Below, piece after piece: positions 56,174 through 64,000 of a DNA stretch of 64,000 nt (position 1 is its first letter; every line of letters starts with the position of its first letter). The notes beneath the pieces were generated by a model, which worked only from the letters and a program-made list of their open reading frames with translations, was not told the origin of the DNA and searched no databases. The stretch lies in contig CAYYFE010000002.1 of the NCBI GenBank assembly GCA_964471115.1, positions 172,696 through 236,695 of the forward strand, given 5' to 3'. The stretch comes from SYFT01 sp964471115 (GTDB taxonomy: Bacteria; Acidobacteriota; Vicinamibacteria; Vicinamibacterales; SCN-69-37). The position numbers and the translations under genes are program-made.

Positions 56174-56515
56174 ATGGCAATGACGTCGCAGGCCATGGCC
56201 GCCGTGGCCTCACCCCGGCGACGGGAGATCCTCCGTCTGACCTGGACGCGCGAACGCGCGGCCGGCGACATCCACCGCGCCATGCCCGACGTGACGTTTG
56301 GCGCCGTCTCGCTGCACCTGCGCGCGCTGGTCGAGGCCGGGTTGCTGGACGCCCGCGTCGACGGCCGCTTCCGCCGGTACCGCGCCAACCGCGCTGCTCT
56401 GGGGCCGCTGGCCTCGGAACTGGAAGCCATGTGGCGCGACAAACTCTGGCGCCTCAAGGCGCTTGCCGAATTGGAACACGCCCGCCGGGGGCCCCGCCCG
56501 AGGACACGACGATGA
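56174..56515 (+). CDS. ArsR family transcriptional regulator
   Basis: 113 aa winged helix: SPRRREILRLTW, AAGDIHRAMPDVTFGAVSLHLRALVEAGLLDAR (helix-turn-helix) and RFRRYRANRAAL. It has no metal-binding cysteine motif and belongs to the subgroup that travels with SRPBCC/AHSA1 genes, here overlapping by 4 bp. It is preceded by an AT-rich TTTAGTTTGATCTAAA palindrome (56151-56166), a candidate operator for auto-regulation. Confidence 0.9.
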   Translation: MAMTSQAMAAVASPRRREILRLTWTRERAAGDIHRAMPDVTFGAVSLHLRALVEAGLLDARVDGRFRRYRANRAALGPLASELEAMWRDKLWRLKALAELEHARRGPRPRTRR

Positions 56516-57285
56516 CCGATACCGCCTTGCCGCACCGCCTCGACCGCTCACTGGTGATTCGCGCGCCACGCGCGACGGTCTTCGCCTTCTTCACCGACTC
56601 GCCCCGCTGGGCCGCGTGGTGGGGCGCCGGCTCCACCATCGACGCGCGCCCGGGCGGACGCGTGTTCATCCGCCATCCCAACGGCATCGAGATGACCGGC
56701 GAAGTCACCGCCATCGATCCCGGTCAACACATCACGTTCACCTACGGCTACGCGTCCGGAACGCCGATTCCTCCGGGCGGTTCCACGGTGACCATCTGGT
56801 GCGACGATGACCCGAAGGGGACACGCGTGACGTTGCGTCATGACTTCGCCGATGCGGGCGTGCGTGACGCACACGTGCAGGGCTGGCGGTACCAGTTCTC
56901 CGTGTTCGCCAACGTGGTGGCCAACGGCCTGCACGCCAACGCGGCGGATCTGGTGGACGCGTGGCACGCGTTGTGGGCCGAGCCCGATGAGGCCGCACGG
57001 GCGGCGCGGCTGGCGGCCATCGCCACGCCTGAGATTCGTTTCGAGGATCGCTACAGCGCCGTGGCCGGCGCGGACGAGTTGCTGCCGCACATTGCCGCAA
57101 CGCAGCGGTTCATGCCGGGGCTGCGGCTGGAGAGGGTGGGCGGGGTGCGCCACTGCCAGGGCACGGCGCTGGCCGACTGGGTGGTCCGTTCGGCCGACGG
57201 GGAGGAACGCGGCCGCGGCACCAACGTGTACACGTTTGGCGCCGACGGCCGCATCGAGGCGGTGACGGGAGTTACTGCTTCCTGA
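56512..57285 (+). CDS. SRPBCC/AHSA1 domain protein with C-terminal NTF2-like domain
   Basis: 257 aa. Residues 1-145 are an AHSA1-type START domain: LVIRAPRATVFAFFTDSPRWAAWW, GGRVFIRHPNG, GQHITFTYGY and RVTLRHDF (split for length). From about 150 to the end the pattern ADLVDAWHALWAEPDEAARAARL ... RFEDRYSAVAGADELLPHI looks like a SnoaL/NTF2-like domain, so this is a fusion. ArsR-AHSA1 pairs are common; the ligand is unknown. It overlaps the ArsR gene by ATGA and is convergent with the first VWFA gene (14-bp overlap). Confidence 0.82.
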   Translation: MTDTALPHRLDRSLVIRAPRATVFAFFTDSPRWAAWWGAGSTIDARPGGRVFIRHPNGIEMTGEVTAIDPGQHITFTYGYASGTPIPPGGSTVTIWCDDDPKGTRVTLRHDFADAGVRDAHVQGWRYQFSVFANVVANGLHANAADLVDAWHALWAEPDEAARAARLAAIATPEIRFEDRYSAVAGADELLPHIAATQRFMPGLRLERVGGVRHCQGTALADWVVRSADGEERGRGTNVYTFGADGRIEAVTGVTAS

Positions 57286-58990
57286 TCGTCTGCGTCAGGG
57301 TGCCGGTGGGCTGGCCTTCAAACGCCAGCCGCGCGCGCACCACGTAGTCGCCGGGCTTGAGGTTGGCGACCGGCAGCTTCGCCATGAACAGGAACTTGTC
57401 CTGCACCGGCGTGGCCGAGGCCTGCGGCGGCGCCGAGGCGATGGCATCGGTGGCGTCGGCGCTGGCCACGATTTCCACCAGCGAGCCAAACGGGCCTTCG
57501 GGCCGGCCGTACAGTTCGAACACGGCGATGATCTCCTGCTCGTTGGTCACCTTGACGATCGGCGAGAAGCCGGCCCCGCCGGCGGTGCCCACCATCAGGC
57601 CCGCCAGCTTGGCCGGGCCCGCTTCGGTGAGACGCGCGAACACGTCGTAATCCACCGTGGCCGCGCGCCCGTTGGTGTCGACCGCGGCGATGCGCAGGCG
57701 GTACTGCCCGGCCGGCATCGCCAGCGCGGCCACCATCGGCGACCGCTGCAGCTCCTCGGGCCGCGCCGTCCACTGCGCGATGAGTTTGCCGGCGGGATCG
57801 TACAGGCCGGCGGCCGCCGACTTGAACTTCACCGACGGATCCACCGGCTCGGCCAGCGCCACCAGCTTCATGTCGTTTTTCGGGTCGCCGTCGTTCCGCG
57901 AGGCAATGCCGAGCGCGCGCAGACCGAAGCCGCGATGCACGGTCAGTTCACGCAACATCGACTGCGGCGTGATGGCTTCACGCGCCGCGCGCGGAATGAC
58001 CACCGACGGCCGGGCCCGCACGGTGATCTCGGGACGCGCGCTGCGCAGCTCGATGCGCGCCGGCGCGCCGCTGCGTTCGTTGCCCTCGGCCGTGAACGTG
58101 GCGATGTAATACGACGCCGTTTCGCGCGCGATGCGCGGCATCGCGCCGCCGTCGGCGCCGCCCAGATAGAGCATGTGGCCGCCGGTGACGCCGACCACGT
58201 TTTCGAGGCCCTCCGACGAGGTGCGGTCCTGCGTCTCCTCCGGGCGCACGAGGTAGAACTGCGCGCGCGCGGCATCGGCCGACACGCCGAGGCGCTGGAA
58301 ATCGCTGGGCTGAATGAAACAATCCTCGGGGCCGCCCAGCTCCGACGTGCCGGTGGACGCGCCCACCATGCCGGTCGAGAAGAAGATCACCGGGCTGACC
58401 GCGCCGGTCGACGGCATCGCCGCGAGCAACCCGTTGAGCGCCGCCAGCGTGTCACGCGTGTGGCACCGCCGGTCCGAGGCCGACATGCTGGCCTTGCCGC
58501 GGCCCTGGATCTTCTCGACCGCCGCGCGGAACGCGGCGCGGTCGGTCGTCGGCGCCATCGACGATGTGCCGCGGGGAATGGTGAACAGACCCACGCGATC
58601 CCGGCCGCTCAGGCCCTTCTCGAACTCGAGAATCGCGTCGCGCACCACGCCTTCAAGACCGGTGCGCAGCGACTCCTCGTCGACGACGAAGACAAACGCC
58701 CGGCCGGCTTCGGCGAGGCTGTTGGTGCCAAACGGCGCGGGCAGGGCCGACGCCGGTGCGGCCGCGTCAAAACGCACCAGTTCCAGACCCGTGACGGCGC
58801 GCTCGCGGTTGTTCACGCGCAGCGTCAGTTGTCCGGCGGCCAGGTCGGTCACCGGCCGGCCGTCGGCTGTCGTGGCCACGAATTCCACCGTGGCCGGACC
58901 CGCCTGGCCCTGGCGGGCGGGAAGCGTCGTCGTCGCCCCGGCCAGCAGCGCCGTGGTGGTGAGTGAAGTGATCAGCAATCGTCGAGTCAT
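57272..58990 (-). CDS. Secreted VWFA-related protein, tandem copy 3
   Basis: 572 aa. Signal peptide to about residue 26 (ending LPARQ). The VWFA-related core has FVFVVDEESLRTGLEGVVRD near residue 95; the MIDAS DxSxS pattern is not kept. The middle has a GMVGASTGTSELG region. The C-terminus reads LKPGDYVVRARLAFEGQPTG, matching the other three paralogues. Function unknown. The ATG at 58990 gives a proper signal peptide. It is the last of three tandem genes transcribed from the right. Confidence 0.82.
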   Translation of the reverse strand: MTRRLLITSLTTTALLAGATTTLPARQGQAGPATVEFVATTADGRPVTDLAAGQLTLRVNNRERAVTGLELVRFDAAAPASALPAPFGTNSLAEAGRAFVFVVDEESLRTGLEGVVRDAILEFEKGLSGRDRVGLFTIPRGTSSMAPTTDRAAFRAAVEKIQGRGKASMSASDRRCHTRDTLAALNGLLAAMPSTGAVSPVIFFSTGMVGASTGTSELGGPEDCFIQPSDFQRLGVSADAARAQFYLVRPEETQDRTSSEGLENVVGVTGGHMLYLGGADGGAMPRIARETASYYIATFTAEGNERSGAPARIELRSARPEITVRARPSVVIPRAAREAITPQSMLRELTVHRGFGLRALGIASRNDGDPKNDMKLVALAEPVDPSVKFKSAAAGLYDPAGKLIAQWTARPEELQRSPMVAALAMPAGQYRLRIAAVDTNGRAATVDYDVFARLTEAGPAKLAGLMVGTAGGAGFSPIVKVTNEQEIIAVFELYGRPEGPFGSLVEIVASADATDAIASAPPQASATPVQDKFLFMAKLPVANLKPGDYVVRARLAFEGQPTGTLTQTIRKQ

Positions 58991-59012
58991 GGTCACGTCT
59001 CGTTCGCGCGAG

Positions 59013-60767
59013 TCAGTTAACGGCCTTGCGCAGGGGACGCACCACGCGTCCGCCGGGCTGGCCTTCAGCGGCGACTGTGGCGCGCACCACATAGTCGCCG
59101 GGCGGCAGCGCGCCGATGGGCACCGCCGCGGTCACAAGAAATCGGTCGGCCTCCTCAGTGGCCGTGAACACCCCGGGCGTGGCGAGCACCGCCGGGCCGG
59201 TCAGCGTGCGGGCCAGCTCGACCACCACGCCGACACGGGCGCCCTCGCGGCCGCCGTACAACTCGAGCTGGACCGTGGCCACGGCCTCGCGGCCGAACTC
59301 GAGCCGTGGCTGAAATTGTCCGTCGCGGGACAGGCCGACGACAAGATCGCTGAGCCGAAGCGGGCCGGCCACCGCCAGCCCGGCTTCCAACTGCACATCC
59401 GCCGTTCCGGCGCGCCCCGAGCCCTCCACCGCCGCCACACGCAGCCGGTACCGTCCGGCCGGGGCGGCCAGGGCCGTCATCACCAGCGGGCTTTGCAACT
59501 CGGCCGCGGTCAGCGTGCGGCTGGCGACCAGGCGGCCCGATTCGTCGAAGAGTCCCACCATGGCCTCGGTCATGGCGACGGACCGGTCGGGCGAGTCGAA
59601 CAGGACGGCCACGCGCACCAGCCCGGCGGTGGCGTCGCGCGCCGAAAAGCCCGAGACGCGCAGCGGCAGGTCGCGGAAGGTCCGCGCCTGCCGCATGAGG
59701 TCGAGCGGCACGGACGGACGCGCCGCGGCGCGCGGCGCCGGGCGAGCAATCGCGAGATACGGCCGCGCGCGGACGAGCGCCTCGTCGCGCGTGACGGAGA
59801 CGCGCAGCCGGCGTGGTGTGTCCGGGTCGTCGCCCGGTTCCGGTTCCACGAACGCCAGATAGTAGGCGCCGCTTTCACGCGTGACGCCGGCCAGCGCCGA
59901 GTCGCCCAGCGCGCCCAGGTGCCACAACGGCGCCCCGGTCACGCCGGTGAGATGTTCCAGGCCCGCGCGTCCGGCCGAGGCGTCGCCCAGATCCGGTTGC
60001 ACGACGTAGAAGCGCGCCCGCGCCCGCGCGGCCGCGTGCCCCACCTGTTCGAAATCTTCGCGACGCAGCAGGCACCGCCCGATCGCCGCGCCGCTCTGAA
60101 TCGAGACGATGCCCTGCGGCACCGACAGCCGGTTGGCGAAAAACACGACGGTCACCGGCCCCTCGCCGCCCGACAAGTCATCGAGGACGCCGCGCAGCGA
60201 CGACAGGGTCGTGCGCGTCCGGCAGGCGGCCTCACTTTCGGTCTCGTTCACGGCCTGTCCGCCCAGCTCGGCCAGGGCGCGGCCCACACGCGCGTGGTCC
60301 GTGGTCAGGTCCACGCGCACGCCGCCGTACGGCACGGTGACCAGCGCCACGCGGTCGGCCGGCTGCAGTCCGCGCAGCAGGGCCGTGACGTGTTCGCGCA
60401 GGGGCGCCTCGCGTCCCGCGCGCAGGCTCTCGAAGTCGATGATGAGCAGCAGAGTGCGGCCGGGCGGCGGCGTCAGGTTGCTGCCGTAGGGCACGAGCAG
60501 CGCCCCGCCATCCACCGCGACGGCCGGCACGAACTCCAGGGCGCGCACCGGGCGCTCGCGGCCGTCGACCCGCACCGACACGTCCTGGGGCCGCAGATCG
60601 CGAATGACCTGGCCGGTGGCGTCCAGCGCGGTGAAGTCGACGGCGATCAGGCGGGCGCGGTCCGCCGACGACAGGACGAACTGCTGGGCGCCGGTCGACA
60701 CGGACGGCGCCGCGACGAGGACGAGCAGGAGCGGACGCAGAACCGCGCGGACTCGCGAAGCGGACAC
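59013..60767 (-). CDS. Secreted VWFA-related protein, tandem copy 2
   Basis: 584 aa, GTG start (a TTG just upstream is also possible). Signal peptide ends near STGAQ. VWFA-related core: LLLIIDFESLRAGREAPLREHV. Shared C-terminus LPPGDYVVRATVAAEGQPGG. It differs from its neighbours mainly in the variable middle. The three genes are separated by 22 and 32 bp and form one operon. Confidence 0.82.
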   Translation of the reverse strand: MSASRVRAVLRPLLLVLVAAPSVSTGAQQFVLSSADRARLIAVDFTALDATGQVIRDLRPQDVSVRVDGRERPVRALEFVPAVAVDGGALLVPYGSNLTPPPGRTLLLIIDFESLRAGREAPLREHVTALLRGLQPADRVALVTVPYGGVRVDLTTDHARVGRALAELGGQAVNETESEAACRTRTTLSSLRGVLDDLSGGEGPVTVVFFANRLSVPQGIVSIQSGAAIGRCLLRREDFEQVGHAAARARARFYVVQPDLGDASAGRAGLEHLTGVTGAPLWHLGALGDSALAGVTRESGAYYLAFVEPEPGDDPDTPRRLRVSVTRDEALVRARPYLAIARPAPRAAARPSVPLDLMRQARTFRDLPLRVSGFSARDATAGLVRVAVLFDSPDRSVAMTEAMVGLFDESGRLVASRTLTAAELQSPLVMTALAAPAGRYRLRVAAVEGSGRAGTADVQLEAGLAVAGPLRLSDLVVGLSRDGQFQPRLEFGREAVATVQLELYGGREGARVGVVVELARTLTGPAVLATPGVFTATEEADRFLVTAAVPIGALPPGDYVVRATVAAEGQPGGRVVRPLRKAVN

Positions 60768-60799
60768 CAAGGGAAATACCCCGGACGGCGGCGTCGCGC

Positions 60800-62569
60800 T
60801 TACTGCGGCGGCAGCTTTCGCAGCGTGCGTGTGACGCGGCCGACGGCCTCGCCCTGCGCCGCGACCAGCGCGCGCACTTCGTAGTCGCCCGGCGGCAACG
60901 CGCCGACCGGCAGGGTGGCCGTCACGATGAACCGGTCCGGTTCGCTGGTGGGGGCAATCACGCCCGGCATCGTGAGGATCGGCGGGCCGCCGGCGGCCGC
61001 GGCCAGTTCAAACGCCACGCCCACCGGGGTGCCCGGCTTGCCGCCGTAGATTTCGAGCAGCGCCACGCCGCTGGCCTCCGCGCGGAACTCGAGCTTCGGC
61101 GTGAATCCTTCGGCGCGGGCCTGTCCCAGCAGCAGCCCGCTGAGCCGCAGCGGGCCGGCCTCGACCAGGCCCACCTCGACGTCGGTGTCGACCGATCCAA
61201 GGCGCACGGGGCTGGTGCCTTCCGTCGCGCTCAGGCGCAGGCGGTATCGTCCGGGCGGCGCGGCCACGGCCAGCAGGCCGGTGTTGCCGCCCTTCACGTC
61301 TTCCGGTCGCGCGGTGTTGGCCACCACCATGCGGCCGCCGGCGTCGAACAGGCCGATCATCGGCGCGCCGATCTGCGTCGAGAGCGGCGCGTCGAAGAGC
61401 ACCATCAGCTTCAGCTGTCCGTCGGTGTGACGCGAGGTGGCGGTCGTGACGCGCAGCGGCAGGTCCGTCGCGATCCGTGGCCGGCGCATGAGCGCCAGCA
61501 ACACGTCCGGCTGCCCGGCCTCGGCGGCCGGCGCCGCGCCGGCGCGCAGCTGCAGACGCGGGCGATGGCGCACGGTGACGCCGGGACGATTCACCGAGAC
61601 GCTGTACCCGCGCACGAGGTCGGCCGATTCCTGCGGCTCCGGCTGCACCCGCGCCAGGTAGTACCCGGCCGTCTGGCTCAGCACCCGGTCCAGCGCGCGA
61701 TCGGTGTCGGTGGTCGTCAGATTCCAGAGCGGGCCGCCCGTGAGTCCCGTCAGGTGTTCCAGGCCGACCCGGCCCGACGGGTCGGCCAGCAGGTCGGGCT
61801 GGACGACGAAGAACTGCGCGCGCGCCTTCGCGGCGGCGTCGGCGATGGCCTGATAGTGGTCGGGCAGCACTTCACACGTGCCCATCGTGTTGAAGTAGTC
61901 GACGCCGGGCACGCCGCTGGCCGATCGGCTCAGGCTGGTGACGCCGCGCGGCGGCGTGAGGTGGCCCGTCACGAAGACAACGGTGAGGGGCGCGTCGGCC
62001 GAGGCGATGCTGTCGAGCGTGCCGGCCAGCGCCACCAGCGTGCTGCGGCTGCGGCAGCCGGCGTCGGAGGCCGACTCGGTCTGTGGCGCGCGGCCGGTCA
62101 GCGGATCAAGCGCGGCAAGGAACCGGTCGCGATCCAGCGTGAAGTCCGACTTCATGCCGCCGTAGGGCACGGTGACCAGCGCGACGCGATCGGCGGCGCC
62201 GAGCCGCGACACAAACGTTTTGATCTCGGTCTTCAGTTCCTGTTCCCTCCCCGGCTTGAGCGTCTCATCGTCGATGACGAAGAGCACGGCGCGGCTGTCT
62301 TCGGTCAGGGTGTTGCTGGCAAACGGCGGGGGCACGCGGCGGGTGGTGGCGCCCGCCGGAATCCATTCGAGGGCGCGGATGGCGCGCGTGCGGCCGTCGA
62401 TGCGCAGCGTCACGTCCTCCGGGCGCAGGTCGGTGACCGGGCGGCCGTCGGCGTCAAAGGCGGTGAAGTCGATCGCGACCAGCCGGGCGCGGTCTTCGTT
62501 GGAGAGGACGTACTGCTGCGCGGCGGGCGCCGCGGAGAGGAGCAGGAGAGCGGCGAGCAGGCGGACCAT
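60800..62569 (-). CDS. Secreted VWFA-related protein, tandem copy 1
   Basis: 589 aa. Signal peptide MVRLLAALLLLSAAPAAQQ. VWFA-related core: VLFVIDDETLKPGREQELKTEI. It shares ALVTVPYGG and LEHLTGLTGGPLWNL with copy 2 and LPPGDYEVRALVAAQGEAVG at the C-terminus. First gene of the three-gene operon. It follows the TonB-receptor terminator, so it is probably transcribed from its own promoter between 62570 and 62587. Confidence 0.82.
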   Translation of the reverse strand: MVRLLAALLLLSAAPAAQQYVLSNEDRARLVAIDFTAFDADGRPVTDLRPEDVTLRIDGRTRAIRALEWIPAGATTRRVPPPFASNTLTEDSRAVLFVIDDETLKPGREQELKTEIKTFVSRLGAADRVALVTVPYGGMKSDFTLDRDRFLAALDPLTGRAPQTESASDAGCRSRSTLVALAGTLDSIASADAPLTVVFVTGHLTPPRGVTSLSRSASGVPGVDYFNTMGTCEVLPDHYQAIADAAAKARAQFFVVQPDLLADPSGRVGLEHLTGLTGGPLWNLTTTDTDRALDRVLSQTAGYYLARVQPEPQESADLVRGYSVSVNRPGVTVRHRPRLQLRAGAAPAAEAGQPDVLLALMRRPRIATDLPLRVTTATSRHTDGQLKLMVLFDAPLSTQIGAPMIGLFDAGGRMVVANTARPEDVKGGNTGLLAVAAPPGRYRLRLSATEGTSPVRLGSVDTDVEVGLVEAGPLRLSGLLLGQARAEGFTPKLEFRAEASGVALLEIYGGKPGTPVGVAFELAAAAGGPPILTMPGVIAPTSEPDRFIVTATLPVGALPPGDYEVRALVAAQGEAVGRVTRTLRKLPPQ

Positions 62570-62587
62570 GCGGTAACGATACCGCAC

Positions 62588-62621
62588 AAAAAAACCCCCG
62601 GACGGCGGCGCCGTCCGGGGG
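62588..62621 (-). terminator. Rho-independent terminator of the TonB receptor gene
   Basis: A perfect 12-bp stem, CCCCCGGACGGC/GCCGTCCGGGGG, with a GGC loop, followed on the minus strand by seven T. It lies 25 bp after the receptor's stop codon. A decayed relative (CCCCGGACGGCGGCGTC) lies at 60779-60795 between VWFA copies 1 and 2. Confidence 0.92.
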
Positions 62622-62645
62622 TGTGTGAAACCGGTCAGCCCGCGG

Positions 62646-64000
62646 CTACCAGTTGATGCGCCACACGATCTGGCCCAGGCGGCCGCCCGGGTCGAACGTG
62701 GTGTTGATGTCCGTGTACTGCGACGTGACCTGGAAGATCGTCGCCGCATCACCCGGGTTGAGCGCGTGGTTGAAGTTGATGTTGTTGAACGCGTTCATCA
62801 CTTCGAGGTTCAGCTCGATGCTGCCGCGGCTCAGGAACGGGAACACCTTCTTGACGCGCAGGTCGACGCGCGTGAAGAGCGGACCGTTGATTTCGATGTC
62901 CTTGGCGCCGCAATCCTGACGGTAGATCGCGATGCAGTCCGCGCTGCCCGAGGGCTTGATGTAGCGGCCCGAGGGCACGCCGAGCGACGAGTACCCGGTG
63001 GCGCTGGTCACGTCGCTGCTGTAGGCGCGGCGGGTGTTGTCGATGATGTCCTGCGGCATCGAGTACACCGACGTCGTGCCGGTGGCCTCGTTCTTGTAGA
63101 TGCGGATCTTGAACTCCTTCTGGAGTTCATCGGCCGTCATCCCCACCAGCTCCGCGTTGGCGATGCGGTAGCGCTGGGTCTGCATGCGCGCGACACCCGA
63201 GAATTCCCAGTTGCCGAGGATGCCGTTGAGGATCGGGTTCATGTCCGATCCGAAGCGGCGGCCGCGGCCGACGGGAATCTCGTACACCCAGTTCATCTTG
63301 AATTCGTGCGGCACGCCCGTGCTGTCCACTTCCATGCGGTCGAACCGGATGGAGTTGTTGATCAGCGACTTGCGGATGCCGTACGTGTAGTTGGCCGACA
63401 GCAGCAGCCCGTCCGCCAGGCGGCGGCGCAGGTCGACCTGCAGGCTGTTGTAGCGGTTGCCCTCGCGGTCCTGGACGATCCAGGAGCCGCTGGTCGACGG
63501 GTTCATCACGAAGAAGTTCGACGGCAGGCCGGCCGCCAGCGCGTTGACGCGGAAGGCCGTCGTGTCGAGCGCCGCGGCGGCGTTGAGCACCGCCGGTTCA
63601 ATCGTGCTGAACCGCGCCAGGAACGCCGAGTTCGTGTAGTTGGCCGACGTGTAGGTCGCCGGGTTGGCCGCGCCGGTCGCGTTCACCCCGCTGAAGTACG
63701 CCTGGTGAATCGGCAGCGGCGCCGTGCCCGGCGCGCCCGTGTAGGCAAACGTGTTGCCGCGGCCGGCCGCCCGGTTCGCGATCAGGTTCGCCTGCGCGCG
63801 CTTGAACTCGTCGAAGAACCCGTTCTCGAAGATCACCCGCTCGTTCCAGTTCTCTTCGGCCCAGGCGTAGAGGTTCTTGTTGCCGACATAGCGGACTTCC
63901 ACGGCCATGTCCTCGCCGATCGAGCGCTGCACGCCCACCGACCACGAGTGCACCCGCGGCTGCTTGAGGTCGGCCTGGAACATGTTCAGGCTGTTGGCGG
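62646..64000 (-). CDS. TonB-dependent receptor, C-terminal part (runs off the window)
   Basis: About 451 residues are visible; the frame stays open to the end of the window, so the N-terminal plug and carboxypeptidase-like domain lie outside. The visible part is a beta-barrel with alternating strands: VHSWSVGVQRSIGEDMAVEVRYVGNK, NRYNSLQVDLRRRLADGLLLSANYTY, NWVYEIPVGRGRRFG, LGNWEFSGVARMQTQ and a C-terminal LGQIVWRINW with the final aromatic residue of outer-membrane proteins. It belongs to the Oar-like TonB receptors of Acidobacteriota, whose substrates are mostly unknown. It ends at a strong terminator. Confidence 0.88.
   Translation of the reverse strand, partial: ANSLNMFQADLKQPRVHSWSVGVQRSIGEDMAVEVRYVGNKNLYAWAEENWNERVIFENGFFDEFKRAQANLIANRAAGRGNTFAYTGAPGTAPLPIHQAYFSGVNATGAANPATYTSANYTNSAFLARFSTIEPAVLNAAAALDTTAFRVNALAAGLPSNFFVMNPSTSGSWIVQDREGNRYNSLQVDLRRRLADGLLLSANYTYGIRKSLINNSIRFDRMEVDSTGVPHEFKMNWVYEIPVGRGRRFGSDMNPILNGILGNWEFSGVARMQTQRYRIANAELVGMTADELQKEFKIRIYKNEATGTTSVYSMPQDIIDNTRRAYSSDVTSATGYSSLGVPSGRYIKPSGSADCIAIYRQDCGAKDIEINGPLFTRVDLRVKKVFPFLSRGSIELNLEVMNAFNNINFNHALNPGDAATIFQVTSQYTDINTTFDPGGRLGQIVWRINW

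Noticed and set aside
58314..60884. 856-aa open frame on the + strand opposite the VWFA genes
   Set aside because: GC-rich DNA leaves long antisense frames open. The sense strand carries conserved secreted proteins and this frame gives a low-complexity Arg/Ala/Gly-rich product.

Overview
The window is high-GC bacterial DNA (a cassette array at 46.7-51.4 kb reads visibly AT-richer). The gene content points to an Acidobacteriota member, probably a soil Vicinamibacteria-type lineage. The clues are two very large orphan ABC permeases of the acidobacterial duplicated type (one with a PadR regulator), four VWFA-related secreted proteins of the acidobacterial kind, a TonB-dependent receptor, a CadC-like TPR regulator and an Asp-box (BNR) secreted protein. 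This assignment is inference from families; there is no rRNA in the window.

0-16 kb is an anaerobic respiration and nitrogen-oxide region. It starts with a truncated winged-helix/TPR regulator and a HEAT-repeat protein. A heme A synthase and a Sco copper chaperone are divergent from an azurin-nosZ-(nosB-like)-nosD-nosF-nosY operon, i.e. a clade II type nitrous oxide reductase cluster without nosL or nosR in view. Then come an orphan histidine kinase, a radical SAM protein with an unusual cysteine motif, a DUF3079 protein, a RIC/ScdA iron-sulfur repair protein, a Crp/Fnr regulator and an NnrS-like membrane protein. Two copies of the same 14-bp palindrome (TTGCGC-NN-GCGCAA) lie upstream of the nos/sco and DUF3079/RIC transcription units, suggesting one shared Crp/Fnr-type regulon.

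16-27 kb holds a SnoaL-like protein, glutamyl-Q-tRNA(Asp) synthetase, a two-domain LigD and, after an orphan permease/PadR pair, Ku followed by a HerA-like ATPase (NHEJ repair), then an ExeA-like ATPase. 27-46 kb is ordinary chromosome: tRNA-His bracketed by inverted repeat arrays, an ECF sigma/anti-sigma/Spy-like operon, a GT-C-like membrane protein, a VWFA protein, two MBL-fold proteins, CrcB, tRNA-Arg, an ABC ATPase, an amidohydrolase, pirin, cysteine synthase, IlvE, a second orphan permease and a 1108-aa Asp-box protein. The spacers carry several short dispersed repeat families.

46.66-51.36 kb is the most unusual part: an integron-type gene-cassette array with five recognisable attC sites and no integrase in the window (CALIN-like). 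All cassette genes lie on the + strand. They include a two-gene cassette coding for a DUF5343 protein and a Swt1-type HEPN protein with an RX4H ribonuclease motif, a DUF4062-like protein, a coiled-coil membrane protein and two small secreted proteins. 51.4-64 kb returns to chromosomal genes: a DHFR-like reductase, small proteins, a DUF2785 protein, a DUF922 metalloprotease-like lipoprotein, a CPBP protease, an ArsR/AHSA1 pair, three tandem VWFA-related genes and the C-terminal part of a TonB-dependent receptor that runs off the window.
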